Source of the DNA: Bathymodiolus brooksi | Lineage: Eukaryota; Mollusca; Bivalvia; Mytilida; Modiolidae | NCBI GenBank assembly: GCA_963680875.1 | Contig: OY804575.1 | Span: forward strand, 29,788,494 to 29,852,493 | Reading direction: 5' to 3' | Length of the DNA: 64,000 nucleotides | Part shown: positions 62,401 through 64,000 of the stretch, in pieces | Layout of the letters: each line of letters begins with the position of its first letter | How positions within the stretch are numbered: the first letter of the stretch is position 1 | Translations under genes and position numbers: made by a program | The notes under the pieces: generated by a model | Told to the model about the DNA's origin: nothing | The model's database searches: none | Seen by the model: the letters and a program-made list of their open reading frames with translations, nothing else

Positions 62401-64000
62401 ATACCTAAAACTTATGTCTCCCCTTAGTTATACAATATATAACTAGGAAGAACTGTTTTAGATACCTAAAACTTATGTCTCCCCTTAGTTATACAATATA
62501 CACCTAGGAAGAACTGTTTTAGATACCTAAAACTTATGTCTCCCCTTAGTTATACAATATACAACTAGGAAGAACTGTTTTAGATACCTAAAACTTATGT
62601 CTTCCCTTAGTTATACAATATACACCTAGGAAGAACTGTTTTAGATACCTAAAACTTATGTCTCCCCTTAGTTATACAATATACAACTAGGAAGAACTGA
62701 TTTAGATACCTAAAACTTATGTCTCCCCTTAGTTATACAATATACAACTAGGAAGAACTGTTTTAGATACCTAAAACTTATGTCTCCCCTTAGTTATACA
62801 ATATACAACTAGGAAGAACTGTTTTAGATACCTAAAACTTATGTCTCCCCTTAGTTATACAATATACAACTAGGAAGAACTGTTTTAGATACATAAACTT
62901 ATGTCTCCCCTTAGTTATACAATATACAACTAGGAAGAACTGTTTTAGATACCTAAAACATATGTCTCCCCTTAGTTATACAATATACAACTAGGAAGAA
63001 CTGTTTTAGATACCTAAAACTTATGTCTCCCCTTAGTTATACAATATACAACTAGGAAGAACTGTTTTAGATACCTAAAACATATGTCTCCCCTTAGTTA
63101 TACAATATACAACTAGGAAGAACTGTTTTAGATACCTAAAACTTATGTCTCCCCTTAGTTATACAATATACAACTAGGAAGAACTGTTTTAGATACCTAA
63201 AACTTATGTCTCCCCTTAGTTATACAATATACAACTAGGAACAACTGTTTTAGATACCTAAAACTTATGTCTCCCCTTAGTTATACAATATACAACTAGG
63301 AAGAACTGTTTTAGATACCTAAAACTTATGTCTCCCCTTAGTTATACAATATACAACTAGGAAGAACTGTTTTAGATACCTAAAACTTATGTCTCCCCTT
63401 AGTTATACAATATACAACTAGGAAGAACTGTTTTAGATACCTAACTCTTATGTCTCCCTTTAGTTATACAATATACAACTAGGAAGAACTGTTTTAGATA
63501 CCTAAAACTTATGTCTCCCCTTAGTTATACAATATACAACTAGGAAGAACTGTTTTAGATACCTAACTCTTATGTCTCCCTTTAGTTATACAATATACAA
63601 CTAGGAAGAACTGTTTTAGATACCTAAAACTTATGTCTCCCCTTAGTTATACAATATACAACTAGGAAGAACTGTTTTAGATACCTAAAACTTATGTCTC
63701 CCCTTAGTTATACAATATACAACTAGGAAGAACTGTTTTAGATACCTAAAACTTATGTCTCCCCTTAGTTATACAATATATAACTAGGAAGAACTGTTTT
63801 AGATACCTAAAACTTATGTCTCCCCTTAGTTATACAATATACACCTAGGAAGAACTGTTTTAGATACCTAAAACTTATGTCTCCCCTTAGTTATACAATA
63901 TACAACTAGGAAGAACTGTTTTAGATACCTAAAACTTATGTCTTCCCTTAGTTATACAATATACACCTAGGAAGAACTGTTTTAGATACCTAAAACTTAT
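59442..64000 (+). repeat. 61-bp minisatellite array, about 75 copies, in an RPP30 intron
   Basis: The unit is 61 bp: TTATACAATATACAACTAGG, AAGAACTGTTTTAGATACCT, AAAACTTATGTCTCCCCTTA, G. It has no CpG in the consensus. Variants include GAACAACTG, CACCTAGG, CTGATTTAG, AAAACATATG, ATATATAAC, the 60-bp form with ATACATAAACTTATG, and a linked pair CCTAACTCTTATG...CCCTTTAG. The array runs off the right edge. Given the RPP30 exon at 58,908 with its donor and the missing 3' exons, it appears to be intronic. Each unit ends in a pyrimidine-rich TCTCCCCTTAG that resembles a 3' splice site on the gene's strand. Confidence 0.96.
62101..64000 (+). repeat. Higher-order repeat within the 61-bp array (period 1,341 bp)
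   Basis: Three independent markers recur at exactly 1,341 bp: CTAACTC at 62,100/63,441 (and the partner at +122 bp in both), ATATATAACTAGG at 62,436/63,777 and CTTCCCTTAG at 62,601/63,942. The period equals 22 units, one of which is the 60-bp form near 62,890. Copy 2 is cut by the window end. A related CTAACTC unit at 60,881 lies 1,219 bp (20 units) before the first. Confidence 0.85.

Noticed and set aside
59442..64000. CRISPR-like array with 61-bp period
   Set aside because: The full unit is conserved with no unique spacers.

Overview
This is eukaryotic DNA, most likely from a marine bivalve and probably a mussel (Mytilidae). The evidence is intron-bearing genes with GT/AG splice sites, AT-rich flanks, a RING-less B-box/coiled-coil/NHL-type protein of the kind expanded in molluscs, and several dispersed repeats that I recognise from memory as common in Mytilus DNA. 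The species call is inference. Nothing here is prokaryotic: there are no operons, CRISPR arrays or insertion sequences.

Layout. (1) Positions 1 to about 49,391 are one uninterrupted head-to-tail satellite with a 71-bp unit and common 69-bp variants, roughly 700 copies, open at the left edge. It is built from nested, nearly identical higher-order blocks with shifts of 2,540, 4,798, 3,812, 13,260, 9,448, 7,476 and 1,412 bp. All short open frames inside it are by-products of the repeat. (2) Positions 49,392-51,147 hold a decayed mussel-type dispersed repeat, a tRNA-SINE-like element apparently inserted in it, and the 3' flank of the next gene. (3) Positions 51,148-52,677 (minus strand) are an intronless coding region for a 509-residue B-box2/coiled-coil/beta-propeller protein, with a 3' splice site just before its start codon, so its 5' UTR lies further right. 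(4) From about 53.8 kb to beyond the window lies a plus-strand gene for the RNase P/MRP protein subunit RPP30. Three exons (55,973-56,032; 57,660-57,732; 58,908-58,973) are well supported. A first exon at 53,861-53,884 is tentative, the rest of the N-terminus was not found, and the C-terminal exons lie beyond the right edge. (5) RPP30 introns carry independent tandem arrays: a 62-bp unit (about 9 copies), a 59/60-bp duplication, and a 61-bp unit array from 59,442 to the window end (about 75 copies) with its own 22-unit higher-order period.

The window therefore has two recognisable genes, a minus-strand TRIM-like gene and a plus-strand RPP30 whose 5' regions may overlap head to head, in a locus dominated by tandem repeats. 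I found no new multi-gene system. The most interesting signals are the structure of the satellites: the nested block duplications, the 2-bp quantised unit lengths, the regular CCAAT-to-TATA spacing, and a 3'-splice-site-like motif repeated about 75 times in one orientation inside an RPP30 intron.
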